Origin: a bacterium | Lineage (GTDB): Bacteria; UBP7; UBA6624 | Length of the DNA stretch: 64,000 nt | Assembly: GCA_002716355.1 (NCBI GenBank) | Contig: PBAU01000003.1 | Location: forward strand, 124,001-188,000 | Reading direction: 5' to 3' | In this document: positions 27,464 through 36,481 of the stretch, piece after piece | Layout: every line of letters begins with the position of its first letter | How positions within the stretch are numbered: position 1 is the stretch's first letter | Translations under genes and position numbers: made by a program | The notes under the pieces: generated by a model | Told to the model about the DNA's origin: nothing | Database searches by the model: none | The model's input: only the letters and a program-made list of their open reading frames with translations

Positions 27464-27928
27464 CTATTCCTGTTCGTCAAGAGATTGTAAAACATAGGTT
27501 TCAAGCTGTTTTTTTATACCAAAACCCAGATAAGAGCTGGAATTATCAACAATTAAATTACACTTATCGACAATAAAATTAAAACTATCTGAAACCTTTC
27601 CTGAAGGCTTAAAGATATTCAAAAAAACAAAGCACAAAAGAAATGTATCATCGGCAAAGCCAATTGGCCCTAATGTATCCAAGATAAGATCATTTGGCCA
27701 GCAAAAATACGCTAAACTTGAATCTATAATTTTATGATGAGAAGAGAAGCTTGCAACCCTCTCCCTTCTTAGGATTTTAAAAATCTTTGCTGAAAAATTT
27801 AAAACATAATCAATATCTTGTGTAATTATTTTCTTTCTTTTCCATGAGTCTAAATTAGATTCAAAAAGATCAATATAAGCAATCATCTCTTTTTGATTGG
27901 GACATTTTCCATAATCTTTTATATCCAT
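27464..27928 (-). CDS. YkvA/DUF1232-like protein
   Basis: The 154-residue protein has the DUF1232 core YFCWPNDLILDTLGPIGFADDTFLLCFVF (compare YFxxPxDLIPDxIPxxGxxDD), with a second hydrophobic stretch next to it. A basic N-terminal half holds a helical WKRKKIITQDIDYVLNF. Function is unknown for the family, which is usually membrane-associated. It is 13 bp upstream of yqeY and follows an envelope protein by 17 bp. Confidence 0.7.
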   Translation of the reverse strand: MDIKDYGKCPNQKEMIAYIDLFESNLDSWKRKKIITQDIDYVLNFSAKIFKILRRERVASFSSHHKIIDSSLAYFCWPNDLILDTLGPIGFADDTFLLCFVFLNIFKPSGKVSDSFNFIVDKCNLIVDNSSSYLGFGIKKQLETYVLQSLDEQE

Positions 27929-27945
27929 TTACCCAAAAGAAAAAA

Positions 27946-28659
27946 TCAATTTGAAATTAACCCTGTAAAAACAATCGAATCTTCAAGATATTCTTCACTC
28001 CATTTCCAGCCTAAGCCTTTATGTCCAGGCATTTCAGCTAAAACCTGATCCCTAAAAGATTCTGGCAGCTCGTTTAAAAGCCATCCATTTGGATAAATTT
28101 TAAGCCTTATAAAACCCTCTTTTTCTACAATCAGCTCAACAGGTATCATGTCTGTATCATCAGCACTGCCAATCACTAATTGCAATTGTCCCGATATGTT
28201 TTCAAGACCTACTTCCTTGTTGAAGAAAACTTTCGGCACTGCATCGCTAATAATCTTAGATATACTGGCTTCCAAGTCAGACCAAAGCAAATCAAAACTT
28301 GCCCTTCCTTCCTCTGCTTCCTTAGGCACTAATTGGCTTAACGAATAATTATTAACACCTAATACGTCTTCCGAAAAGGTCATTTTCTTTATATTGATAT
28401 GCAGATTTCTTATTTTTATTCTGCCTAGATTTGCATTAGGTGCTTTTAGCTCAAAGCTTTCTAGCCTAGGGGGGTCATGGAACATGCCCTCAATTTTTAA
28501 AACCTCTATCTGCTCTGGCTCTATTTGAGCCATGGCTGCAATCCTGACTTTTTCTTCAAATGTTTTTTCAGTTTTAATATAACCTAAACCTCTTCCTCCA
28601 AACCAGATAACTGCAATAATAAAAGTAAATGTTAACCAGTCTGCAAAAAAGTTTTTCAT
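27946..28659 (-). CDS. Uncharacterised membrane-anchored protein
   Basis: The 237-residue protein has one N-terminal transmembrane segment (WLTFTFIIAVIWFGGRGLGYI). A domain of repeating short strands follows (QIEVLKIEGMFHDPPRLESFELKAPNANLGRIKIRNLHINIKKM). The alternation of 'NLHINIKKM' strands and the later ENISGQLQLVIGSAD...VELIVEKEGFIRLKIYP resemble DUF2993/AsmA-like lipid-transfer beta structures, but I cannot assign a family. It overlaps the upstream lipoprotein gene by 4 bp and was probably made with it. Confidence 0.7.
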   Translation of the reverse strand: MKNFFADWLTFTFIIAVIWFGGRGLGYIKTEKTFEEKVRIAAMAQIEPEQIEVLKIEGMFHDPPRLESFELKAPNANLGRIKIRNLHINIKKMTFSEDVLGVNNYSLSQLVPKEAEEGRASFDLLWSDLEASISKIISDAVPKVFFNKEVGLENISGQLQLVIGSADDTDMIPVELIVEKEGFIRLKIYPNGWLLNELPESFRDQVLAEMPGHKGLGWKWSEEYLEDSIVFTGLISN

Positions 28660-29627
28660 CTAACGTAAACCCTCCACCATATTAAATCAGCTGCTGATTG
28701 GCTTGTATCGTATGAATTTTCAATGCCATTCAAGTCCTCACTATACTCAAAACCTTTAACCAAGGGTGAAGGCAGTTCAATCACATACGGATCTAGCCAA
28801 TCAATATTAAAACCTGTTTCATTTCCTGGCTCATTGGTCACGAAATCAACCCCCCCGCCTAAACTAACTAGAATCTGAAATTTAAAAGTATCAACATCAC
28901 CAAGCCACTCATCAAGCCTTAATGTAAATCTAATAGCGTTTGAAGAATTGTTTTCTGCCTCATAATGGTCAAGCCCATACACCTCAGCTGATTGGTACCA
29001 ATCAGTCAAGAAGTCAAGGTCAGAAGGCGGTTGGTAAATATAATCAACCTCTTCAGCCCCTTCTATCTTCTTGCCTCCTGTTCCATGTAGAAATTTTGGT
29101 TGGCCACCAGTAAGATCCGAATCAGCCACATAAAGGAGGTATCTTGTCCAATACTCTCCACGATTTGGAGTTAAAACACTAGCTGCTGGAGCTAAGCTGT
29201 CGCCCAAACCCAGATAAACCAAGGCATCTATCGGAATCTGCTCTGTAAAAGAATCCTCTAATGTAATTGTTGAGGCAAGAATGTCTATGTCTGTGATTAC
29301 AGACGTGAAGTCCGAAATGCTAGGGTGAATCACCTTTACAGGAAGATTTGCAAGCATTTGGGTGCAATCATCATTAGCACAATCGAAAAAAGAACCATCT
29401 TGCTTTTTTAAAACAAGCATATTCTGCCCAACCAAAGCAAGCTCCTTGACCGCTTCAACATTCTCCTCAAGCATAAAGGCAAAATAATAAAAATAACTAT
29501 ACGGGTTGACATTCCCTCTAAAGCCCATTTCCAAATCTATCAGAGTAACGCTTCCCTGTCCAGCAGTCACTGTCTTTGCACACGAATTAAAAACTAAAAG
29601 CAAAAAAAACAATCTTACAAAATTCAC
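28656..29627 (-). CDS. Uncharacterised lipoprotein
   Basis: The 323-residue protein has a lipobox (FFLLLVFNSCAKT, Cys16). The mature part is beta-rich and aromatic (GNVNPYSYFYYFAFML, YWTRYLLYVADSD, YIYQPPSDLDFLTDWYQSAEV) with one Cys pair (FFDCANDDCTQM). I find no family. The predicted start is GTG at 29627. It follows truB after 8 bp and overlaps the next gene by 4 bp. Its tight link to the next membrane-anchored protein suggests an envelope pair. Confidence 0.7.
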   Translation of the reverse strand: MNFVRLFFLLLVFNSCAKTVTAGQGSVTLIDLEMGFRGNVNPYSYFYYFAFMLEENVEAVKELALVGQNMLVLKKQDGSFFDCANDDCTQMLANLPVKVIHPSISDFTSVITDIDILASTITLEDSFTEQIPIDALVYLGLGDSLAPAASVLTPNRGEYWTRYLLYVADSDLTGGQPKFLHGTGGKKIEGAEEVDYIYQPPSDLDFLTDWYQSAEVYGLDHYEAENNSSNAIRFTLRLDEWLGDVDTFKFQILVSLGGGVDFVTNEPGNETGFNIDWLDPYVIELPSPLVKGFEYSEDLNGIENSYDTSQSAADLIWWRVYVR

Positions 29628-29635
29628 AATATATA

Positions 29636-30331
29636 TTACATCTTAATCTGTGATGAGATAATCAACGACTCTATTTGTTTTTTTTCAGCAGAAAGCAAAT
29701 AATCTAATGTATGAGAGTCACTTATGTGAAAAGGGCCGCAAGCAACCCTTCTTAACTGAGACAAAGCTGCACCGCAACCTAAATTCAAACCTACATCATT
29801 TACCAATGTTCTTATATAAGTTCCCTTTGACACCTTTGTTTCAAAGTCAAAATAAGGTAATTTTAAATTTTTGACCTTGAAGAAATAAACATTTCTTTCT
29901 TTTTCTTCCCTATCAACATCCAAACCTTTCCTAGCAAGCTTATACAAGGGAATACCATTCTTCTTAACAGCAGAAAACATTGGAGGTCTTTGCATTATCA
30001 GTCCCTCAAAACTGGCAGCAGAGCTAATTAACTTTTCCATAGTCACATGACTCGTATCCTTAATTGATATCGGCTCAGTGTCAAGATCCTGGCTAGGGGT
30101 CTCGATACCCAACTTGCCCTGTCCAAAATAAACCTTCTCCAAGCCAGTCACATAAGCACTTTGCTTTGTTGCCTCTCTGCCTATTGCCAAAACCAGCAAG
30201 CCTGTAACTGAAGGGTCTAAAGTTCCACAGTGTCCAATTTTCTTTATTTGAATCTTTTTTCTGATCCTTGCAACAACATCATGGCTTGTATGCTCTGAAG
30301 GCTTATCAACAAGCAAAAAACCGGGCTTCAT
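29636..30331 (-). CDS. truB: tRNA pseudouridine(55) synthase
   Basis: The 231-residue protein matches TruB: GFLLVDKPSEHTSHDVVARIR, catalytic Asp in GHCGTLDPSVTGLLVLAIG, then QRPPMFSAVKKNGIPLYKLARKG and KGTYIRTLVNDVGLNLGCGA. It converts U55 in the T-loop of elongator tRNAs. It is shorter than E. coli TruB (314) because the C-terminal PUA-like extension is reduced or absent, as in other compact TruBs. The start overlaps the lepA stop by 4 bp. Confidence 0.95.
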   Translation of the reverse strand: MKPGFLLVDKPSEHTSHDVVARIRKKIQIKKIGHCGTLDPSVTGLLVLAIGREATKQSAYVTGLEKVYFGQGKLGIETPSQDLDTEPISIKDTSHVTMEKLISSAASFEGLIMQRPPMFSAVKKNGIPLYKLARKGLDVDREEKERNVYFFKVKNLKLPYFDFETKVSKGTYIRTLVNDVGLNLGCGAALSQLRRVACGPFHISDSHTLDYLLSAEKKQIESLIISSQIKM

Positions 30332-32112
30332 AGATCTAAAATTGAAAGCAAGGCTGATTGTGGTATTGCCACTGTCCCAACCTGCTTGAGTCGTTTCTTT
30401 CCTTCCTTCTGCTTTTCTAAAAGCTTTCTTTTTCTCGTTATGTCACCACCATAACACTTCGCTATAACATCCTTCCTGTAAGGAGGAATAGTTTTGGCAG
30501 CGACTATCCTTCCTCCAGAAAAAGCTTGTACAGGCACTTTGAACTGATGTCTTGGGATCTCCTTAGCCAACTTGTCTACAAGCGACCTTGAGAAGGTGTA
30601 AACATCATCTTTTGGAATTATCCCACCCAAGGCTTCAACTGAGTTTCCAGCTACATGTATCTCTACAACCTGCAGGTCAGAACTCCTCCATCCTGAAAAT
30701 TTATAATCCAGTCCAGCATAACCTTGAGTCGCTGATTTCAAATTTGAAAAAAAGTTATTCACAACTTCAGCCAAAGGTATTTCATATTTTGCAAAAACTC
30801 TATAACCATTATTTTCCATTGAAGAAAAGGAGCCTCTTTTCTTCTGTACCAGATCCATAACCTTGCCTAGATAGTCTTTTGGGAAAGAAATAGTTGCATC
30901 AACTATTGGCTCCATCCATTCACGTATGTTCTTGTCGTAAGGGATGTCTCTGATTCTTTTTATATGGTGTGAACTTTTGTCTGCTGTAACAAGTTTATAA
31001 GATACAGTTGGAGCAGTTGATATTATGTCAAGGTTAAACTCCCTTTCTATTCTTTCTTGTATAACTTCTTTATGGAGAGGGCCAAGGAAACCCATCCTTA
31101 AACCAAAACCAAAAGATGGACTATTTTCAACATCCCATGTTATAGAAGCGTCATTTAAAGATAATTTTTCAACACTGGTTCTCAATTTTTCAAAATCTTT
31201 TCCATCTACAGGATAAAAACTTGAAAAAACCATCTGGTTTGCTGGCTCATAACCACCTAAAGCTTCAACTTTTTCCACATTTTTTTTCAAAGCAACAGTG
31301 TCACCAACACGACACTCACTGATGTTTTTTAAATTTGTAACAATATAACCAACCTCGCCGCATGAAAGAACCTCTTTTGGAACTTTTGAATCTCTGAAAT
31401 AACCTATTTCCAAAGCGTCTAGATTTGTATTCGTGCCTATAAGATTGAGTTTTTCATTCTTCCGAATCTCCCCATCAACAATTCTTATATGCGCTATGAC
31501 GCCACGATAACTGTCATACTCTGAATCAAAAACCAATCCTCTAAAATATTCTGATGTCGTCTTGGGAGCAGAAACTTTTAAGATGATCTGCTCAAGAAGA
31601 TCTTTGACCCCTAAGCCACTTTTTGCGCTGATTTGCATAATGTCATCTGGATCAACATCCAAATAATCCGCAGCATCAATGATGGCATCATTCATATCCA
31701 GGTCAGGTAAATCACATTTGTTTAAACATGGAATTATTTTCAAATTTAACTTCTTTGCATGCTCGAAGTGAGCAACCGTTTGGGCTTCTATACCCTGTGA
31801 TGCATCTATCAAAAGAACTACTCCCTCGCAAGCAGCAAGAGCCCTTGAAACCTCATAGGTAAAATCAACATGTCCAGGTGTGTCAATAAGATTAAGTTGA
31901 TAGTTTTCACCATTATGATCATGAAAAACAGTTACAGTTTGGCTCTTTATGGTTATGCCTCTTTCCCTCTCTATGTCCATTTTGTCTAAAAATTGATTTC
32001 TCATCTTCCTGGAGTCAACAGTTCCTGTCATTTCCAGGATTCGGTCTGCAAGTGTTGATTTTCCATGATCAACATGTGCAACTATTGCAAAATTTCTAAT
32101 TTTTTTTATCAA
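30328..32112 (-). CDS. lepA: Elongation factor 4 (LepA)
   Basis: The 594-residue translational GTPase has G1 AHVDHGKSTLADR, G2-region RERGITIKSQTV, G3 DTPGHVDF and G4 NKCDLP. The LepA-specific C-terminus is present (CYGGDITRKRKLLEKQKEGKKRLKQVG). It acts on stalled or mistranslocated ribosomes. The predicted start is TTG, overlapping the phosphodiesterase stop (TTGA). The lepA-truB pairing places two translation-related genes after a hydrolase. Confidence 0.97.
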   Translation of the reverse strand: MIKKIRNFAIVAHVDHGKSTLADRILEMTGTVDSRKMRNQFLDKMDIERERGITIKSQTVTVFHDHNGENYQLNLIDTPGHVDFTYEVSRALAACEGVVLLIDASQGIEAQTVAHFEHAKKLNLKIIPCLNKCDLPDLDMNDAIIDAADYLDVDPDDIMQISAKSGLGVKDLLEQIILKVSAPKTTSEYFRGLVFDSEYDSYRGVIAHIRIVDGEIRKNEKLNLIGTNTNLDALEIGYFRDSKVPKEVLSCGEVGYIVTNLKNISECRVGDTVALKKNVEKVEALGGYEPANQMVFSSFYPVDGKDFEKLRTSVEKLSLNDASITWDVENSPSFGFGLRMGFLGPLHKEVIQERIEREFNLDIISTAPTVSYKLVTADKSSHHIKRIRDIPYDKNIREWMEPIVDATISFPKDYLGKVMDLVQKKRGSFSSMENNGYRVFAKYEIPLAEVVNNFFSNLKSATQGYAGLDYKFSGWRSSDLQVVEIHVAGNSVEALGGIIPKDDVYTFSRSLVDKLAKEIPRHQFKVPVQAFSGGRIVAAKTIPPYRKDVIAKCYGGDITRKRKLLEKQKEGKKRLKQVGTVAIPQSALLSILDL

Positions 32113-33470
32113 AATATAACCTTCCCATCCATTCTAAATTTAATCTTCATTCTCTTCAGTACAGATGGGGCTATATCAAGGATGGAACCCTCTTTGGGCT
32201 GTTTGTCTGAAACCCATAGGAAAGCATTGTCAAAAGTATGCATTCCCGTAATCAAAGAATGTGAAAAAACTTCTGCTCCTGGATCGAAACTTGCTTTCAA
32301 ATCAATGCCATCCTCAGGAAAACAAATCAAGTCAGGCGCTAGATCATATTTTGTAACACTCTCCTTGTCTGGGCTGAGAAAAAAATCCTCATTTGAAAAA
32401 TCATCAAAATAAACATCCTCTCTAACATAAACATCTCTGAAAACCTTTTTTCCAGAAGGGTCATTGATTTTCAAAAGATCAAGACGAATTTTTTCCCTTG
32501 TCTCCTCATAATCCTTTTTAGAGACACTTCCAAAACTCTCTCTGCCCTTCAGATTTAAATAAATTCTTCCTGGAAGCAATGAAAAAGCTTTAGTTTCAGG
32601 AAGCATCAAAGGTTCAAAAGATGATGAACCCTCTTTTAATTTCAATAATGATTTTTCGACAAGCCATGCATTCAGGTCAAGCTCATATCTGGTATTACAA
32701 AAACCATGATCTGAAAGCATCACAAAGGTACAATCCTTACCCTCTTCAAAAAACCAAGAAATTTGCGAATCTATTTCAGAATAAAAATCTTCAAATTTTT
32801 TTCGCCAAAAAGGATCATTTTTTTCCCATTTTTCCCATAAGAAATGATGTAATCTATCAGTTCCCATTACATGCAGATGAAAAAAATCCCAATCCTCTTC
32901 TTGGAAGATTTTCTTTGCAAAAGCAATCCTTACACTTTCAACCCTAAGAAGATCCTCATACCATGCATGCAAATCCTTTCTTACAAGGCTGTTATCTGGG
33001 TCTGGCTTATAACCAATTTCATTTAAATAACTTTCATAACGAGAAGGATGGACAATCCCTTTGTTTCCAGGCGGGGAAAGAAAACCACCTACAATCACTC
33101 CATTTATATTTTCTGGAGGGAAATTGAGGGGCACATTAATTGCAACGGGTCTTAAATTATTATCAGACAGAATTTTCCACAAACTATCCCCATCCCTATA
33201 GCTAGAGTTAACTATATACATTCCCTCCTTCTCGTTAGCGATATGCCTGTCAACAAAGCCATAAATGTTATGTTTTCCGGGGTTGTTTCCAGTCATGTAG
33301 CTAGTCCAAGCAGTTGCAGATTCACAAGGATGAACCGATTTGATCTCCACTGGATTAAAACCACTTTCAGCAATCACCTTTTTCAAATTTGGCATCAACC
33401 CTCTTTCCAAAAAATTCTCTAAAACCGTTAAAGGTACGCCATCGAGGCTTATAACAACTATTTTCTTCAT
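32109..33470 (-). CDS. Type I phosphodiesterase/nucleotide pyrophosphatase (alkaline phosphatase superfamily)
   Basis: The 453-residue protein has VISLDGVPLTVLENFLERGLMPNLKKV at the start. The nucleophile region is HPCESATAWTSYMTGNNPGKHNIYGFVDR, and the later metal ligands are HVMGTDRLHHFLW and FVMLSDHGF. There is no signal peptide, so it is cytoplasmic. Family members hydrolyse phosphodiester or pyrophosphate bonds in nucleotides, or phosphonates and sugar-nucleotide-like substrates; the substrate is not readable here. It is the first gene of the long minus-strand run to ~21 kb, transcribed divergently from the small gene at 33503. Confidence 0.88.
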   Translation of the reverse strand: MKKIVVISLDGVPLTVLENFLERGLMPNLKKVIAESGFNPVEIKSVHPCESATAWTSYMTGNNPGKHNIYGFVDRHIANEKEGMYIVNSSYRDGDSLWKILSDNNLRPVAINVPLNFPPENINGVIVGGFLSPPGNKGIVHPSRYESYLNEIGYKPDPDNSLVRKDLHAWYEDLLRVESVRIAFAKKIFQEEDWDFFHLHVMGTDRLHHFLWEKWEKNDPFWRKKFEDFYSEIDSQISWFFEEGKDCTFVMLSDHGFCNTRYELDLNAWLVEKSLLKLKEGSSSFEPLMLPETKAFSLLPGRIYLNLKGRESFGSVSKKDYEETREKIRLDLLKINDPSGKKVFRDVYVREDVYFDDFSNEDFFLSPDKESVTKYDLAPDLICFPEDGIDLKASFDPGAEVFSHSLITGMHTFDNAFLWVSDKQPKEGSILDIAPSVLKRMKIKFRMDGKVIF

Positions 33471-33502
33471 AACCTAAATTTAGATTATAGGATTAAGTTG
33501 CG
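33471..33502. promoter_or_regulatory. Compact divergent promoter region
   Basis: This 32-bp A+T-rich spacer separates two divergent genes. On the plus strand TATAGGAT (33486-33493) ends 9 bases before the ATG at 33503. On the minus strand TATAAT ends 13 bases before the ATG at 33470. The room is enough for two -10 elements and very short leaders, but the -35 regions would lie in coding sequence. Confidence 0.4.
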
Positions 33503-33889
33503 ATGAAAAAATGGATAATTTTAATAAGTGTTCTTTTAATAGGCCTAACGCTTGCAAATTTAGATATTTTCAACAAAACAAGTACAACTGAAGATAAAAC
33601 TCTAGAAGTTCAAGAAAGCAAAGAAGAGCTGGATGGCTTGTGGAATGTATATGATCATGTCTCAATCAATCATGATGGAACAATCCTTGAGCTTTTAGAG
33701 GAGATAAAAACAAATTCAAACTTTGAAATCAATTTGGATATTTCTGAAGAGGCTTTGGCAAGCATGAATGAAAGATTTACACTTGTTGTCGACATGAAGG
33801 TTTACGAGATTATTGGCCTAGTTTCCCAGTCTATAGGCTTGAAAACAGTTATAAGCGATGATTATAAAGAAGTGCTAATACACGACTAA
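33503..33889 (+). CDS. Small secreted protein with STN/secretin-N0-like domain
   Basis: The 128-residue protein has an N-terminal signal or anchor helix (WIILISVLLIGLTLANL). Its domain at ~55-128 reads GTILELLEEIKTNSNFEINLDISEEALASMNERFTLVVDMKVYEIIGLVSQSIGLKTVISDDYKEVLI. The order (lead helix, strand, 'l.l.l.....ei...i....gl......' and final strand) resembles STN/secretin N0 signalling folds. This is a fold-level guess. It stands alone between two minus-strand genes, with 27 bp before the lon-like gene. Confidence 0.7.
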   Translation: MKKWIILISVLLIGLTLANLDIFNKTSTTEDKTLEVQESKEELDGLWNVYDHVSINHDGTILELLEEIKTNSNFEINLDISEEALASMNERFTLVVDMKVYEIIGLVSQSIGLKTVISDDYKEVLIHD

Positions 33890-33916
33890 TTATTTAAAGA
33901 TTGCCTCTTCATCAAA

Positions 33917-36412
33917 TCACTTTTTCTTTGCTGAAGGCTTTTTTGCTTTGCTTTTCTTTGGACTCTTTTTCTTTTTCTTTTTTTCTACCTTTTCATTCCA
34001 GGCTTCAAGCTCAAGCCTTGGAGACTCTCTGTAATCTTGCAACCTTTTCTCAACTTCAGCAAAAATAGACCCTTCTGACCATGTTTTTTTTGCATCATTC
34101 CATTCACCAGCTTTTTTACCCGTAAGTATCTCAATGCCTTCTTCAATTGTTTTAACTGCCCATACATTGAAATCGCCTTTTTCTATAGATTCAATAACCT
34201 CTTTTGAAAGAATTAAATTCTCTACATTCTGATGAGGAATCATGACTCCTTGCCCACCAGTTAAGCCTCTTGCCTTGCAAAGATCGTAAAAACCTTCCAC
34301 TTTTTCGTTAACTCCACCAATTGGCTGAATTTCACCTTTTTGATTAACCGAGCCAGTTACAGCAATTCCTTGGTTTATTGGAATTTCAGAAATACTAGAA
34401 AGAATAGCATAAAGCTCTGTCGAAGAGGCTGAATCGCCATCAACCATTCCGTAAGACTGCTCAAATGCAATTGAAGCTGAAACAGATAAAGAGTTGTATT
34501 TTCCGAATTTTTCATGCAGCCAACCTGAAAGAATCATTACACCTTTATTATGTATACTTCCAGAAAGATCGGCTTGGCGCTCTATATTAACAATTCCGCC
34601 TTTACCTTGGAATGTATTAACAGTTATCCTGCTAGGCTTTCCGAAAGATTCATCCGAGATGGTAAAAACTGCTAAACCATTTATTGAACCAACTTTAGAA
34701 TCGCTTGTCTCAACAAGAATATGCTCTCTTTCAAGCATTTCTTGCATACGGTCTGGAATTAAACTATTTCTTCTTTTCCTGAATTCAAGAGTTTCCTCAA
34801 CATCTAAGGAATTAACAGAGTTTTGGTTTTTGTCTGATGCCATCTGACTAGACTCCCTCATCAGGTCAGTTATAACGCTGAATTTTGTTGAAACCTTACT
34901 CCTGTCTCCCGCGAGCCTAACCCCATGCCTGTACAGGCTCTGAATTGCAGAAAGGTCAAAATCAAGCAAATCTTCCTCATTAACTCTTTCTTTCACAAAA
35001 GAGCAATAATCCTCAAAAGATCCATCCTCTGAACTGTAACTGCTGTCAAAATCTGCTCGAACCTTGAAAAGTTCTTTGAAATCCTCATCATTAGAAGCAA
35101 GCAAATGGTAAACCCAAGGGCTTCCAATCATGACAACCTTCAGGTCCACTGGAATAGCTTTTGGCTTCATTGTTGTTGTAGTTGCATATCCAGCATGATC
35201 TGCAATATCCTCTATCAGTACCTGACCATCAGTTAATGCCCTTTTGAGGCCGTCCCATGCAACTGGATGCTTCAAAACATCAATTGCCTCTAAAACGATG
35301 TATCCTCCATTTGCTCGATGCAAGGCTCCTGCTTTGATCATTGTGAAGTCAGTTGTCATCATTCCCATCTCTACTCTTCTTTCCATTTTTCCAACAAGGT
35401 TTGCAAAGGTTGCATTTTTTTCAAGGACAACGGGGGAACCTTCTTCTTTTGACATATCAACAATCAAATTAACACTGTATTTCCTAAGGTTGGGCCCAGA
35501 AGGCATTGGCATAGCTAAAACCGGAACCTGGGCTTGTCCTGGAGGTTCATTTTTCCTTCGAAAAGAATCTGCATTTTTTAACACATCTTCTTGAAGCTCT
35601 ATAAGCCAATCTGAAACATTTTTCATATCTCTGTAATCTTCTTGAAGCCTTCTCATATGCCTTCCAACGGAAAAAAGAATAAGCCTTCTATCGAGATCGT
35701 TCACTTCTTTCTGTATCTCATCATCTATCTTTTGAATCTGCTCCAAATGATCATTGAGCTCTTCTTGGAGCTTGTCCTGAGTTTCCTGCATTTGCTCCTT
35801 GACCTCTTCAGGAAGAGCTCTAAACTTTCTTTCGTCTATCGGTTCTCCTTCCCAAATTGGTATGGTGATTATCCCCATGCTTGTTTTTTTAAGCAAGAAA
35901 TTATGAGAAGATGTAATCTCTTCCATCTCCTTAATTATTCCTTTTTTCATTTCAGAACCTTTTTTCCGCAACTTGTCTAATTCTTCTTTGTATTCGCCGC
36001 CTTCAAAAGCATTTGGTATTTCATCCTTTAATCTATTCATTAAATTTTCCAGATCTTCAGAAAATTTCCTACCTCTTCCTGGACTCAAGCTTAACGCCAA
36101 CGGCTCATCTGGTTGCGAAAAATTATGCACATAGCACCAATCATTTGGAACTGTTGCTTTTGAAGATAGGTGATCTACATATTTTTGAACTGTTGAATTT
36201 CTCCCAGAACCAGATATCCCTGAAACAAAAATGTTGTAACCTGGCTTTTTCATTCTTAAGCCAAATTGAATAGACTCAACAGCTCTTTCTTGCCCTATTA
36301 TTCGATCGCCTATTGGTTTAATTTTGTTTATGTCTTTAGGCCCAAAGCCAAAATCACACTGAGAAGCAGAAAGAAGGCAATCCTTTTTGCTACCAAAAAA
36401 TTCATTTTTCAT
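33917..36412 (-). CDS. LonB-type ATP-dependent protease (YcbZ-like)
   Basis: The 831-residue protein has an N-terminal AAA-type P-loop (VSGISGSGRNSTVQKY, ~64-80). A long coiled-coil insertion spans ~115-290, followed by the core with AGALHRANGGYIVLEAIDVL and a Lon protease domain at ~565-790. The Ser-Lys dyad is S661 (DGDSASSTELYAIL) and K704 (IGGVNEKVEGF). This matches the stand-alone Lon-related proteases (E. coli YcbZ) rather than classical Lon with its LAN domain. The protein ends in a long Lys tail (EKKKKKKSPKKSKAKKPSAKKK), like the ClpC above. It is divergent from korA across a 69-bp spacer holding an inverted repeat. Confidence 0.92.
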   Translation of the reverse strand: MKNEFFGSKKDCLLSASQCDFGFGPKDINKIKPIGDRIIGQERAVESIQFGLRMKKPGYNIFVSGISGSGRNSTVQKYVDHLSSKATVPNDWCYVHNFSQPDEPLALSLSPGRGRKFSEDLENLMNRLKDEIPNAFEGGEYKEELDKLRKKGSEMKKGIIKEMEEITSSHNFLLKKTSMGIITIPIWEGEPIDERKFRALPEEVKEQMQETQDKLQEELNDHLEQIQKIDDEIQKEVNDLDRRLILFSVGRHMRRLQEDYRDMKNVSDWLIELQEDVLKNADSFRRKNEPPGQAQVPVLAMPMPSGPNLRKYSVNLIVDMSKEEGSPVVLEKNATFANLVGKMERRVEMGMMTTDFTMIKAGALHRANGGYIVLEAIDVLKHPVAWDGLKRALTDGQVLIEDIADHAGYATTTTMKPKAIPVDLKVVMIGSPWVYHLLASNDEDFKELFKVRADFDSSYSSEDGSFEDYCSFVKERVNEEDLLDFDLSAIQSLYRHGVRLAGDRSKVSTKFSVITDLMRESSQMASDKNQNSVNSLDVEETLEFRKRRNSLIPDRMQEMLEREHILVETSDSKVGSINGLAVFTISDESFGKPSRITVNTFQGKGGIVNIERQADLSGSIHNKGVMILSGWLHEKFGKYNSLSVSASIAFEQSYGMVDGDSASSTELYAILSSISEIPINQGIAVTGSVNQKGEIQPIGGVNEKVEGFYDLCKARGLTGGQGVMIPHQNVENLILSKEVIESIEKGDFNVWAVKTIEEGIEILTGKKAGEWNDAKKTWSEGSIFAEVEKRLQDYRESPRLELEAWNEKVEKKKKKKSPKKSKAKKPSAKKK

Positions 36413-36441
36413 AAATTACAACTTTTATCCTAACACTATCG

Positions 36442-36469
36442 TTACGTTCTAAGGAACGTAATATAGAAT
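36442..36469 (+). promoter_or_regulatory. Inverted-repeat operator next to -10 element before korA
   Basis: TTACGTTC (36442-36449) and GAACGTAA (36454-36461) form a perfect 8-bp inverted repeat with loop TAAG. TATAGAAT (36462-36469) follows at once, then 12 bases to the GTG at 36482. The dyad sits where the -35 and spacer should be, so it is a likely regulator site for korAB, and possibly for the divergent lon-like gene. Confidence 0.5.
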
Positions 36470-36481
36470 CGCACTTTTGTA

